DNA from: Lentisphaeria bacterium
Lineage (GTDB): Bacteria; Verrucomicrobiota; Lentisphaeria; Victivallales; Victivallaceae
Length of the DNA stretch: 64,000 nt
Assembly (NCBI GenBank): GCA_017456285.1
Contig: JAFTJQ010000032.1
Location: 1 to 64,000, forward strand
Direction of reading: 5' to 3'
Shown: piece after piece, positions 26,492 through 34,051 of the stretch
Numbering within the stretch: position 1 is the stretch's first letter
Layout: each line of letters starts with the position of its first letter
Notes under the pieces: generated by a model
Databases searched by the model: none
What the model was told of the DNA's origin: nothing
The model's input: the letters and a program-made list of their open reading frames with translations, nothing else
Made by a program: the position numbers and the translations under genes

Positions 26492-26520
26492 AATATAGCT
26501 TGCATATTATAAAATATCAA
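26492..26520 (-). promoter_or_regulatory. Promoter of the leader-leuA unit
   Basis: On the minus strand TTGATA (26520-26515) and TATATT (26497-26492) are exactly 17 nt apart. They lie about 29 nt upstream of the leader ATG at 26463 and about 220 nt upstream of leuA. Confidence 0.6.
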
Positions 26521-26587
26521 GTATTTTATAGTGAAAATATTAAGTTTTTTTGCATTTTTTTCTATTTTTGCGAAAAGGAACATATCA

Positions 26588-27136
26588 GTGAAAAATAAAG
26601 CATGTTTTTTAGATCGGGACGGAGTGCTTAATGTCGAAGTCGATTATCTGCACGAAACCGAAAAATTAGTTATCGAAAATGGTGTAATTGAAGCACTCAA
26701 AATTCTACAACAACACAACTTCAAATTACTGGTCGTAACTAATCAGGCAGGTGTTGCAAAGGGCCTTTATTCAATCGACGATGTGGAAAAAATCCATGCC
26801 GAAATGGCGAAAATTTTTGCCGAAGCAGGCGTGAAAATCGATAAATTCTACTATTGCCCGCACCACCCTGATTACACCGGAAAATGCAATTGCAGAAAAC
26901 CGCAGCCGGGAATGATCCTGCAAGGGGCAAAAGAGTTTGATATTGACTTAAAATCTTCCTGCATGATAGGCGACAGAATTACCGATATTCAAGCCGGAAT
27001 TGCCGCAGGGTGCGGACAAAATATTCTGCTTTTAAGCGGTTACGGTAAAAACACCGTCAAAGAAAATGACTGCACCCAAATTCCCATTGCCGAGAATCTG
27101 CTTGATGCAGTCAAAAAATATATTGTAAAATCTTAA
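26588..27136 (+). CDS. gmhB: D,D-heptose 1,7-bisphosphate phosphatase
   Basis: HAD phosphatase that removes the C7 phosphate in ADP-heptose synthesis for LPS core, so the envelope is likely Gram-negative. The HAD motif is CFLDRDGVLN, then VVTNQAGVAKGLY, the zinc loop CPHHPDYTGKCNCRKPQPG with its Cys/His set, and MIGDRITDI. A GTG start at 26588 is chosen: AAAAGGA lies 8 nt upstream and it begins two residues before the conserved core (182 residues, normal for GmhB). The longer in-frame ATG at 26531 adds a hydrophobic stretch not seen in the family. Confidence 0.9.
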   Translation: MKNKACFLDRDGVLNVEVDYLHETEKLVIENGVIEALKILQQHNFKLLVVTNQAGVAKGLYSIDDVEKIHAEMAKIFAEAGVKIDKFYYCPHHPDYTGKCNCRKPQPGMILQGAKEFDIDLKSSCMIGDRITDIQAGIAAGCGQNILLLSGYGKNTVKENDCTQIPIAENLLDAVKKYIVKS

Positions 27137-27139
27137 AAA

Positions 27140-28033
27140 TCAAGCCTTTTTGACAAAAAGTCCGCTTGTCCACTCTTTCTCGCTAAAGCGATCAATTTCC
27201 TCATAGCCGATTTCGCAAAATTCCTTTGAGAGATTATCAAATTCACTCGTTAGGATTCCTGCCAAAATCAATTTACCCTGCGGCTTGACCCAAGTAGTAA
27301 TATTGTTTTTGAAGCGAATCAATAAGTGTCCAAGGATATTAGCGGCAACCACATCGTATTGGTGATTTGCCTGATAATTTTCCGCGTCAGCAACGAAAAG
27401 ATTAATATCATCTTTTTTGAAGCCGTTAAATTCAATATTCTCCGATGCAACCATAATTGCATCAGGGTCGAAGTCAAACGATGTAACTTCTTGATACTTA
27501 AGTTTTTTTGCCGCAATTGACAAAATACCCGAACCGCATCCTGCATCCAAAAAAGTTTGACTCTCATCATTAGCGGCAAGTTTATCAATCATTTTTAAGC
27601 AATAGGAAGTTGTCGCATGCTGTCCCGTACCGAAACTCATGCCGGGGTCGATTTGCACAACGACTTGTTCCGGGGTCGGATTAAACTCCAGCCAGCTCGG
27701 CTTGATAATTAAGCGGTCAGAAATGTGGATAATATTGAAATATTTTTTCCAACTCTCTGCCCAATCCTCTTTTTTCATCTCAAAGTATTCGACTTCAGAA
27801 ATTTGAGTGCCGTATTCATTCCAAATTTTTACACTCTCAAGCAGAAATTGATAGTTTGCTTTGCCCTCCTCGGGGGTAAGTGCATAGACGGTATGAAAGA
27901 CATTTTTAGTCTCCTTATCCTCGTATGAGCTGAATTCAAGTTCAGCCGCATTCAAAAATTCCGCACTTGCACCGAAATCAGGTGCTTCATCCTTTAACTT
28001 AACACAATATAACAGATCATTTACTTTAGTCAT
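27140..28033 (-). CDS. prmA: Ribosomal protein L11 methyltransferase
   Basis: PrmA trimethylates L11. The 297-residue protein has the PrmA N-terminal substrate domain and the SAM-binding Rossmann fold: PGMSFGTGQHATTSYCL, DAGCGSGILSIAAKKL, and ANILGHLLI at the motif IV position. It is convergent with gmhB, with only a 3-nt gap between stops, so the two transcripts probably overlap. Confidence 0.94.
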   Translation of the reverse strand: MTKVNDLLYCVKLKDEAPDFGASAEFLNAAELEFSSYEDKETKNVFHTVYALTPEEGKANYQFLLESVKIWNEYGTQISEVEYFEMKKEDWAESWKKYFNIIHISDRLIIKPSWLEFNPTPEQVVVQIDPGMSFGTGQHATTSYCLKMIDKLAANDESQTFLDAGCGSGILSIAAKKLKYQEVTSFDFDPDAIMVASENIEFNGFKKDDINLFVADAENYQANHQYDVVAANILGHLLIRFKNNITTWVKPQGKLILAGILTSEFDNLSKEFCEIGYEEIDRFSEKEWTSGLFVKKA

Positions 28034-28089
28034 TCTCTATTTTTCCCTAATTAATTAATTTTGCAATTCAATTTTTAATTAATATAGCA

Positions 28090-29040
28090 TTATTTTTTAT
28101 TTTTGCAATGTTTTTTTAATTTCGAGATATATGCCTGCTCCGCCATATAACCACCGATAGTGCCGATTTTTTTGCCGTTAGCATCCAGAATTACCGCTGA
28201 AGGAACGCCGCCGCCGAACTGCAAAGAACGCCGAACTTTATCATTATGGGCTTTTTGGTCGGCAGGCATCGGTTTGCGACGGGGGTTATCAAGATAAAGC
28301 AATACAAAATGCTCCTCTGCCAATTTTTTGAACTTCTTTCTGCCTAATACATCCTGCCGCAACTTAACACACCAGCCGCACCAATCCGAACCGGTATTGA
28401 GAACATAAATATTTTTGCCGCTCTTTTTCGCTTCCGCCAAAGCCAAATCATAATCGACAAACCAATTATCATCAGGGCCGGGCAGCCAATTTTTATTTTT
28501 ATTTTTCGGGGTCTCACTTTTAGAGGGTTGTTCATCGTCAATCGGAACATCAGAGTCAAAAGCATCCGAATCTTCATCGTCATCACCGTCACATATTTTG
28601 GTTAATTCGGCGATATACTTTTTGGAACTTGAAAACTCCCTGATTTGCTCAACGACTTTGCCATTTGCCTCAAGTACAAGTGCACAGGGGATTTTATTAA
28701 TTATCTTAAATTTCCGCTGTACCATGCTGTTGTGCTTAATTTGATCTTTCGGCATTGAAACATGCCACGGGGAATCGATATAAAGAACGACAAAATTTTC
28801 GGCGATAAGTTTTTTAAGGTCGCTACTGCCATTCATCCACTTCAAAAGCTGTTTACTTTGTGCATTCCAATCCGAGCCGCAATTGAGAATCAAAACCATT
28901 TTATCCTCGGACTTCGCCTGCTTAAAAGCATCATCCAACTTAACATGCCAATTTTTATTACTTGGAGCAACCCACTCCGCCACGACTGAAAAACTGCATA
29001 AAAAACAGATAATTGCAATTATTAAATAACTTTTTCTCAT
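28090..29040 (-). CDS. Secreted protein with two thioredoxin-like domains, the first without cysteines
   Basis: A 316-residue exported protein (signal peptide to about residue 21, SVVA). Domain 1 (about 22-130) has the local sequence NCGSDWNAQSKQ, where the redox CxxC is replaced by NAQS. Domain 2 (about 205-316) has the intact motif NTGSDWCGWCVKL. The domains are joined by an acidic linker (DGDDDEDSDAFDSDVPIDDE). Both share the GSDW...YLD(N/S)P pattern with the thioredoxin at 1609. The start at 29040 is chosen because GGAAAGAG lies just upstream. One domain may bind partners while the other is catalytic. Confidence 0.85.
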   Translation of the reverse strand: MRKSYLIIAIICFLCSFSVVAEWVAPSNKNWHVKLDDAFKQAKSEDKMVLILNCGSDWNAQSKQLLKWMNGSSDLKKLIAENFVVLYIDSPWHVSMPKDQIKHNSMVQRKFKIINKIPCALVLEANGKVVEQIREFSSSKKYIAELTKICDGDDDEDSDAFDSDVPIDDEQPSKSETPKNKNKNWLPGPDDNWFVDYDLALAEAKKSGKNIYVLNTGSDWCGWCVKLRQDVLGRKKFKKLAEEHFVLLYLDNPRRKPMPADQKAHNDKVRRSLQFGGGVPSAVILDANGKKIGTIGGYMAEQAYISKLKKHCKNKK

Positions 29041-29249
29041 TTTTACTCTTTCCATATTCAACTTTTTCATCAATAAATATTTACGATATAATTAAGAAAG
29101 CACATTTTTCAAAAAAATCAATTTTTTAAACAACTTTCTGATTAAAAAAAACGATATTTTTTAATTATCCATTTTAATTATCGGAAAATTATGCTATATT
29201 TAGAAGTAATTTCAAAAAATTTATAAAAAGCAATTAAGGATTTGGAGCT

Positions 29250-29816
29250 ATGCAAATAATTTCAGGTAAAGCTCGCGGTGTTGTATTAGATAGTGTCGAT
29301 ACATTGGATATTCGTCCGACTTCGGCAAGGGCGAGGAAAGCACTTTTTGACAGTTTAGGTTCTTTCGAGGAGGCAATTGTACTGGATTTGTGTGCCGGCA
29401 GCGGAGCAATGGGGCTGGAAGCGGCTTCGCGGGGGGCAGAAATTGTCTATTCAGTAGAGAAAGACGCCCGTCATGTGCAAATAATTGAGCGTAACATCAG
29501 AAAATTACAGAAAACCGGAGTCGAAACGGAATTTCAGGTAATTCACTCTGATATTTTGAATATGAAAAAAATTACTGCGGAAATCGATGAAGTTGATCTG
29601 ATTTTCGGCGATCCGCCTTACGACATAAGTGCTGAACTTTTTTCTCAAATCGTTGCAGATGAAAACTTTAGAAACATGGCTCAAAATTCTTTAATCGTCT
29701 GGGAAATCCCTGATAATGCAGGGGCTGTCGGTGAATTTATACGTTGTAAATCGCTTTTTTCAGTATTTAATTTTCGAAAATTCGGTTCGACCGTTTTTTT
29801 GATGGCGGAATTTTAA
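29250..29816 (+). CDS. rsmD: 16S rRNA (guanine(966)-N(2))-methyltransferase
   Basis: RsmD modifies G966 in the small ribosomal subunit. The 188 residues begin with MQIISGKARGVVLDS, then RPTSARARKALFDSL, the SAM motif VLDLCAGSGAMGLEAASRGA and the catalytic motif FGDPPYD, all diagnostic. The start has an AAGGATTTGGAG leader. It is followed 17 nt later by comM. Confidence 0.95.
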   Translation: MQIISGKARGVVLDSVDTLDIRPTSARARKALFDSLGSFEEAIVLDLCAGSGAMGLEAASRGAEIVYSVEKDARHVQIIERNIRKLQKTGVETEFQVIHSDILNMKKITAEIDEVDLIFGDPPYDISAELFSQIVADENFRNMAQNSLIVWEIPDNAGAVGEFIRCKSLFSVFNFRKFGSTVFLMAEF

Positions 29817-29833
29817 GGTGACGAGGAGTTTTT

Positions 29834-31387
29834 ATGCTGGCAAAAACCATATCTGCTTCCGTAATCGGAATTGAAGCATTTGAAATTGAGATTGAAGTCA
29901 ATGTCCAAAGAGGCGGTGCAACCAATAATCCCATACTCTCCAATATGGGCAATATCGCAATCGTCGGCTTGCCCGATTTGGCAGTCAAAGAGAGCCGTGA
30001 ACGCATAAAATCCGCCTTTGTAAGCAGTGGATTTAAGGGAATTACCGACAATATCACCGTAAATTTAGCACCTGCCGACATCCGCAAAGAGGGTGCGGCT
30101 TTTGACTTGGCAATAGCACTGGCTATTCTCGGCGGGTCAAATCAGCTAAAGCGTGACCGCTTAAGCACCACCGCAATTTTAGGCGAACTGGCACTTGACG
30201 GAAGCGTAAGAGCGGTTAAAGGCGTACTGCCGATTGCCGTCAAACTCGCAAAAACCAATCGCATTGATGCGATGATTGTGCCGTTTGAAAATCGTGAGGA
30301 AGCCGCCAATGCCGCACCGAACCTAAAAATTTACCCGGTAAAACACCTTTTAGATGCCGTTAATTTCTTTAACTCCAACAACTTGGAAGCATTCAAAAGC
30401 AGTTTCAATCCCATGCAAGCACTCAATAGTATCTCGCCGATTGATTTTGCGGATGTTAAAGGGCAAATTCTGGCAAAAAGAGCTTTGGAAATTGCCGCTG
30501 CCGGCGGACACAATAGTTTAATGATCGGGCCGCCCGGAACCGGAAAAAGCATGCTGGCAAGCAGAGTTAATACCATTCTCCCGCCGATGACTTTTGAGGA
30601 GAGTTTGGAAGTTAGTCAAATTTACAGCGTACTCGGGTTGCTCAACAATAAAAACCTTATTTCTGAACGCCCTTTCCGTGCTCCGCACCATACAATCAGC
30701 GACATTGCCTTGATCGGCGGCGGCAAGGATATTCGCCCCGGTGAGATTACTTTGGCTCATCACGGCGTACTTTTTTTAGATGAATTTCCTGAATTTAAGC
30801 GGAATGTCCTTGAAGTTCTTCGACAACCGCTTGAGAATGGGGTTATCAACATTGCCAGAGCCTCCGGAAGTTGTACTTTTCCGGCAGAGTTTATGCTCGT
30901 TGCCGCCATGAATCCCTGCCCTTGCGGTCGGGGCGAAGTCGAACTCGGATGCACTTGCAAAATCGATGAAAAAAGACGCTATCTCAAAAAAATTTCAGGG
31001 CCTTTGCTCGATCGAATCGACTTGCATGTGGAACTCAAGCAACTCTCGCAGGATGAATTACTCAATGCTCCCAATGGCGAAAGCAGTGCCGCAATCAGAG
31101 CAAGAGTTATGCAGGCAAGAGCAATTCAGCTTGCCCGCTTGAAATCATTCGGCAAATTCTGCAATAGTCAACTCAATAGCAGAGAGTTACAACTTTTCTG
31201 CAAATTAAATAATTCAAGTATGAACTTGCTCCGTCAGGCAATCACTCAATTGAAATTAAGCCCCAGAGCATACGATAGAATTTTGAAAGTTGCCAGAACT
31301 ATCGCCGACTTGGCAAATTCTCCCGACATCAAAGAAGCCCACATTTTTGAGGCAATAAGTTACCGCAAAAGCGATATTATCTCATAA
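29834..31387 (+). CDS. comM: YifB/ComM family Mg-chelatase-like AAA ATPase
   Basis: A 517-residue protein: a Lon-protease-like N-terminal domain (about 1-190), the Mg-chelatase-type AAA core with Walker A GPPGTGKSM, Walker B VLFLDEFPEF, and the C-terminal cysteine-bearing helical domain (AMNPCPCGRGEVELGCTC...). ComM is a branch-migration helicase that helps integrate incoming DNA during natural transformation. Cytoplasmic. GACGAGGAG precedes the ATG. Confidence 0.93.
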   Translation: MLAKTISASVIGIEAFEIEIEVNVQRGGATNNPILSNMGNIAIVGLPDLAVKESRERIKSAFVSSGFKGITDNITVNLAPADIRKEGAAFDLAIALAILGGSNQLKRDRLSTTAILGELALDGSVRAVKGVLPIAVKLAKTNRIDAMIVPFENREEAANAAPNLKIYPVKHLLDAVNFFNSNNLEAFKSSFNPMQALNSISPIDFADVKGQILAKRALEIAAAGGHNSLMIGPPGTGKSMLASRVNTILPPMTFEESLEVSQIYSVLGLLNNKNLISERPFRAPHHTISDIALIGGGKDIRPGEITLAHHGVLFLDEFPEFKRNVLEVLRQPLENGVINIARASGSCTFPAEFMLVAAMNPCPCGRGEVELGCTCKIDEKRRYLKKISGPLLDRIDLHVELKQLSQDELLNAPNGESSAAIRARVMQARAIQLARLKSFGKFCNSQLNSRELQLFCKLNNSSMNLLRQAITQLKLSPRAYDRILKVARTIADLANSPDIKEAHIFEAISYRKSDIIS

Positions 31388-31421
31388 AATCAATTTTTCA
31401 ATCATAAAACTTGACAAAGCA

Positions 31422-31454
31422 AAAAGGCTGTTGCGAATTTTGCAACAACCTTTT
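31422..31454. terminator. Two-way terminator hairpin
   Basis: AAAAGG and TGTTGC pair with GCAACA and CCTTTT with a single-base bulge on each side and a 6-nt loop. It lies 35 nt past comM (+) and 26 nt past the pseudopilin gene (-), with T-rich ends both ways. Confidence 0.7.
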
Positions 31455-31479
31455 GAAAATTTAATCACTATTTTGTTAA

Positions 31480-32199
31480 TTAATTTTTCTGAAATCCTGT
31501 TCCGGTAGTTTCACCACCCTTGCAAACAAAAATTTCAGTTTCATGCTCTTCGCCGATAGCTTCAGGAGTCATCGCTTCGACGTGTCCGTCAGTCCATGCG
31601 ATATTTGCACGACCGCCGTGACGGGTATGAACATTGGCGGTACTATTTGATTTATTACCCCATTCGCAGAACTGCGGATAGGACATTCCCATACTGTTAT
31701 TTGACAAGCGGATGGTATCAGCCAAGTACATTTTTGATTCTTTCAATGCTTTCATATTAAAAATAACGTTACTGTAAGCATTTGCGCCTAAAGCAGTCAA
31801 GGTATTGTCCATGTAGGGATTCCAGTCGGTACTGTTTCGGGTAATGCCGTAAATAGTCTGGAAGCAATAGTTAGTGGCATAATTTGCCAAATCACTTTTT
31901 TCATTGCTTGAAAGCTGTGAGGGGCATGAGAAGTTTGCAACGCTGGTAATGTATCCTTCTACCCACAATGCCCAAGTATAAGTTGTATTACCTGCAGGTC
32001 CCCAAATCAACGGGTTACCATTTACGTCATCGGCATAAATTGCCATTTGAAGTGCGACTTGTTTCAAGTTGTTTGTGCAAGAGATTGCACGAGCCTTCTC
32101 ACGAGCTTTGTTGAGAGCAGGAAGCAACATTCCCGCAAGGATTGCAATGATTGCAATGACCACTATCACTTCAAGTGATAAAAAAAATGGTAAAATCAC
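31480..32199 (-). pseudogene. Pseudopilin-like gene lacking its native start in this orientation
   Basis: From about 32163 downward the minus strand encodes a complete Lentisphaera-type pseudopilin: [27 protein letters not shown], and near the end [20 protein letters not shown]. The expected start (MKK..KFTLIELL) is absent here. In its place is a GTG-led stretch ([12 protein letters not shown]) with no RBS, so the gene is probably silent as drawn. The missing start lies inverted just upstream (32164-32268). If that piece is flipped, the frame joins exactly to give a normal 240-residue protein. It is silent or reversible rather than decayed: the rest of the frame is intact. Confidence 0.8.
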
Positions 32200-32284
32200 T
32201 GAAAAACAGACAAAACGAAAGGAAAAATCATGAAAAAATCACTTAAATTCACCCTTATTGAGTTGTTGGTGGTTACTTCAATCA
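32148..32284. repeat. Candidate invertible segment with imperfect inverted repeats
   Basis: The left arm (32148-32163, read on the minus strand GTGGTCATTGCAATCA) and the right arm (32269-32284, read on the plus strand GTGGTTACTTCAATCA) match at 13 of 16 positions; weaker similarity extends inward over about 29 nt (21 of 31). The 105 nt between them carry the RBS (GAAAGGA), ATG and first 13 codons of a pseudopilin in plus orientation. A perfect 17-nt palindrome (TATCACTTCAAGTGATA, 32164-32180) abuts the left arm and may be a protein-binding site. No recombinase gene is in the window. Confidence 0.65.
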
Positions 32285-32343
32285 CTTTCAATATTATAGC
32301 ACATGATTTTAAATTGTCAATCCCCCAAAGCAGAAAAAATTGA
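32230..32343 (+). pseudogene. Orphan pseudopilin N-terminus on the plus strand
   Basis: A 37-codon frame starting [15 protein letters not shown], with a good RBS (CGAAAGGA) 9 nt upstream. After the prepilin signal the reading loses its family pattern (TSITFNIIAHDF) and stops at TGA. It is the expected start of the pseudopilin whose body is on the opposite strand. Read alone it would make only a short prepilin-like peptide. Confidence 0.75.
32293..32320 (-). promoter_or_regulatory. Consensus promoter facing the invertible segment
   Basis: On the minus strand a perfect TTGACA (32320-32315) and a perfect TATAAT (32298-32293) are 16 nt apart. Transcription would start near 32286, right at the edge of the right repeat arm, and run into the segment and the pseudopilin body. 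The promoter is outside the segment, so inversion would move only the RBS and start codons. Confidence 0.7.
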
Positions 32344-32422
32344 AAAATTAAAATCATAAAAGTATGATAGTGAAGAAATTTCAGACAAACTTGCTCCAAG
32401 TATGACCTGTCAACTCATAATC

Positions 32423-33367
32423 TCAATTGCAATGGTCTTCACAAGAAAAATCAGGACTTTCAAACTCCAGAGTTGAGTGATTGATATTGTAATGCTTAAA
32501 AAGTTCCTTTAACTCCTTTTTGGTCTGCTCCATCAGTCCGACATCTGCCAAAACCACATGAGCGGTTAAGGCATTTTCGGTGGTGCTTAATGCCCAAACA
32601 TGGACATGATGGACATCCAGAACATTGGCGGATTTTTTCATCATGGCAAAAATTTCTTCAAAATTCACCGCTTCGGGTGTACCGTCAAGCACTAATTTGA
32701 CACTCTCGCAGAGCAATCCTTTACTTCCGACAAGAATTATTAAGCCAATCACCAGCCCGATAATCGGGTCAATAATCACCCAATCAGTAAGAAGTATAAC
32801 TACTCCGGCAACAACGACCCCCAGAGATACAAGCGTATCCGCAAGCATGTGCAAATAAGCCCCCTTGATATTCAAATCATCCTTGCTGCCATCGGAAAGC
32901 AAAAATACCGTAAAACCATTAACAATTATCCCCACTCCCGCGGTAATGATAATCGCCCAGCCGCCGCTCGGAGCGGGTGAAATTATTTTTTCGATACTCT
33001 CATAGATGATAAATCCGACGACCGCCAGCAATACTACGGCATTAATCAATGAAGCAAGAATTGTTGCTTTTTTGAAACCGTAGGTGAAATTCGGCGTGTG
33101 ACTTTTTTTGTGCATGATTATCGCCGCAAGTGAGATTGCCAAGCCCCCGATGTCGCTCAAATTATGACCGGCATCGGCGATTAAACCAACTGAATTGTGG
33201 ACAATACCTAAAAAATACTCCATGCCGACAAAAAGTAGATTAATGATTATGGCAATAATGAATTTTGCCTCCATTCCCGTTTGAATTTTAGGTGCATGGT
33301 GTTGGGGATTATTATGGTGGTGATGTCCATGTTCATGATGATGATGACAACAATTTTTTTTATCCAT
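32423..33367 (-). CDS. Cation diffusion facilitator, zinc/cadmium efflux (CzcD/ZitB-like)
   Basis: Exports divalent metal ions from the cytoplasm in exchange for protons. The 314-residue protein starts with a histidine-rich, metal-binding tail (residues 5-24, alternating His), has six membrane helices with the two zinc-site HxxxD motifs LIADAGHNLSD and HMLADTLVSLG, and ends with a cytoplasmic domain containing VHHVHVWALS. It is 2 nt downstream of an ArsR/SmtB-type sensor and certainly in the same operon. Confidence 0.95.
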   Translation of the reverse strand: MDKKNCCHHHHEHGHHHHNNPQHHAPKIQTGMEAKFIIAIIINLLFVGMEYFLGIVHNSVGLIADAGHNLSDIGGLAISLAAIIMHKKSHTPNFTYGFKKATILASLINAVVLLAVVGFIIYESIEKIISPAPSGGWAIIITAGVGIIVNGFTVFLLSDGSKDDLNIKGAYLHMLADTLVSLGVVVAGVVILLTDWVIIDPIIGLVIGLIILVGSKGLLCESVKLVLDGTPEAVNFEEIFAMMKKSANVLDVHHVHVWALSTTENALTAHVVLADVGLMEQTKKELKELFKHYNINHSTLEFESPDFSCEDHCN

Positions 33368-33369
33368 AA

Positions 33370-33738
33370 TTAAAACTCCTCTTTTTCCACTTTTTCTGGT
33401 TCATTCAAATGGGTATGACACAGGTCAAAAAGGAGTTGAATATGGTAATCACTTAATGAGTAATAGATTGACTTCCCCTCACGTCTGCACTTGACCAAAC
33501 GCATTTGCCGAAGCTGTTTCAAGTGGTGGGATACCGCAGGTTGGGTCATTTTCATAATCTCCGTCAAATCGCAAACGCATAATTCAGACAGCAGCAGAGC
33601 ATTGATGATTTTAAGCCGAGTCGGGTCAGCAAAGCATTGAAAAATCTCCGCCATGCGGGCTAACTGCAAATCATCAGCGAGGCAGTTTACCACCTTTTTC
33701 ACTGAATTACGATGAATTTTTTTACATTCACAATCCAT
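33370..33738 (-). CDS. ArsR/SmtB-family zinc-type metal sensor
   Basis: A 122-residue winged-helix repressor. The recognition helix region is MTQPAVSHHLKQLR. Two known metal sites can be read: the alpha-3 type ELCVCDL, and the alpha-5 type DYHIQLLFDLCHTHLNE with the full DxH...HxxE spacing of SmtB/ZiaR/CzrA zinc sensors. An N-terminal Cys pair (CEC) adds a possible third ligand group. It probably represses its own gene and the efflux pump until zinc or cadmium is in excess. Confidence 0.94.
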   Translation of the reverse strand: MDCECKKIHRNSVKKVVNCLADDLQLARMAEIFQCFADPTRLKIINALLLSELCVCDLTEIMKMTQPAVSHHLKQLRQMRLVKCRREGKSIYYSLSDYHIQLLFDLCHTHLNEPEKVEKEEF

Positions 33739-33763
33739 AATTTCTCCCTTTTTTTACAAATAA

Positions 33764-33787
33764 ACATATAAGCATTTGTTTATATGT
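33764..33787. promoter_or_regulatory. ArsR/SmtB-type operator
   Basis: A 24-nt interrupted palindrome: ACATATAA at one end, TTATATGT at the other, with a GCATTTGT centre. This matches the 12-2-12 imperfect palindrome style of SmtB/CzrA operators. It lies immediately downstream of the -10 box, over the expected transcription start. Confidence 0.75.
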
Positions 33788-33816
33788 AATATACCTTATA
33801 TTTTCCGCTTTGTCAA
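33788..33816 (-). promoter_or_regulatory. Promoter of the arsR-type/CDF operon
   Basis: On the minus strand a perfect TTGACA (33816-33811) and TATATT (33793-33788) are 17 nt apart, directly abutting the operator. Confidence 0.75.
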
Positions 33817-33824
33817 GCCCAAAC

Positions 33825-33856
33825 TGCCATTTTCAGTAATTTTTTCTATTTTTTTT
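33825..33856. repeat. 32-nt exact repeat, first copy
   Basis: This 32-nt sequence is identical to 53176-53207, 19 kb away. In the second copy it codes on the minus strand for part of a decayed GH78 C-terminus. Here only the repeat is left, between the metal-efflux promoter and the truncated tRNA. Confidence 0.8.
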
Positions 33857-33927
33857 GAATTTTAACTTGAAAATTTTAAAAAGTGTGGCAAATCATAGGA
33901 AGTAATCTTTTGAAGATACTATGACAT

Positions 33928-33970
33928 GCGCTCATAGCTCAGTCGGTAGAGCAAATGACTCTCAATCACT
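33928..33970 (+). pseudogene. Truncated tRNA (5' half)
   Basis: The sequence GCGCTCATAGCTCAGTCGGT continues AGAGC and then an anticodon arm: stem AATGA, loop CTCTCAA (triplet CTC in the anticodon position, Glu), stem TCACT with one mismatch. After 33970 the variable loop, T-arm (GGTTCGA...) and 3' acceptor strand are missing and unrelated DNA begins. It therefore cannot make a tRNA, and marks a break or integration point at the left edge of the accessory region. Confidence 0.75.
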
Positions 33971-33975
33971 TGTCA

Positions 33976-34051
33976 GATGAAGCATTCGCTTTCGCAAATA
34001 TGAAGCATCTCCACTTTGTTCCGATATGAAGCACTCCGCTTTCGCTCCGTA
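33976..34051. repeat. Three imperfect ~26-nt tandem repeats
   Basis: Units begin AGATGAAGCATTCGCTTTCG (33976), ATATGAAGCATCTCCACTTT (33999) and ATATGAAGCACTCCGCTTTC (34025). Short ATATGA(A)GC..CGCTTTCG-type repeats of this style are scattered in many gut bacterial genomes. Up to 34238 the DNA then shows only a GTCATCCATAG...-like degenerate repeat and no gene. Confidence 0.6.

Noticed and set aside
26531-26587. Longer ATG start for gmhB
   Set aside because: It adds a hydrophobic Phe-rich segment absent from the family, and the GTG at 26588 has a well-placed RBS; the extra stretch also lies over the leuA promoter region.
32196-32399. 67-codon minus-strand frame covering the inverted segment
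   Set aside because: It starts upstream of the likely transcription start and is the antisense reading of the displaced pilin start, without an RBS or family pattern.
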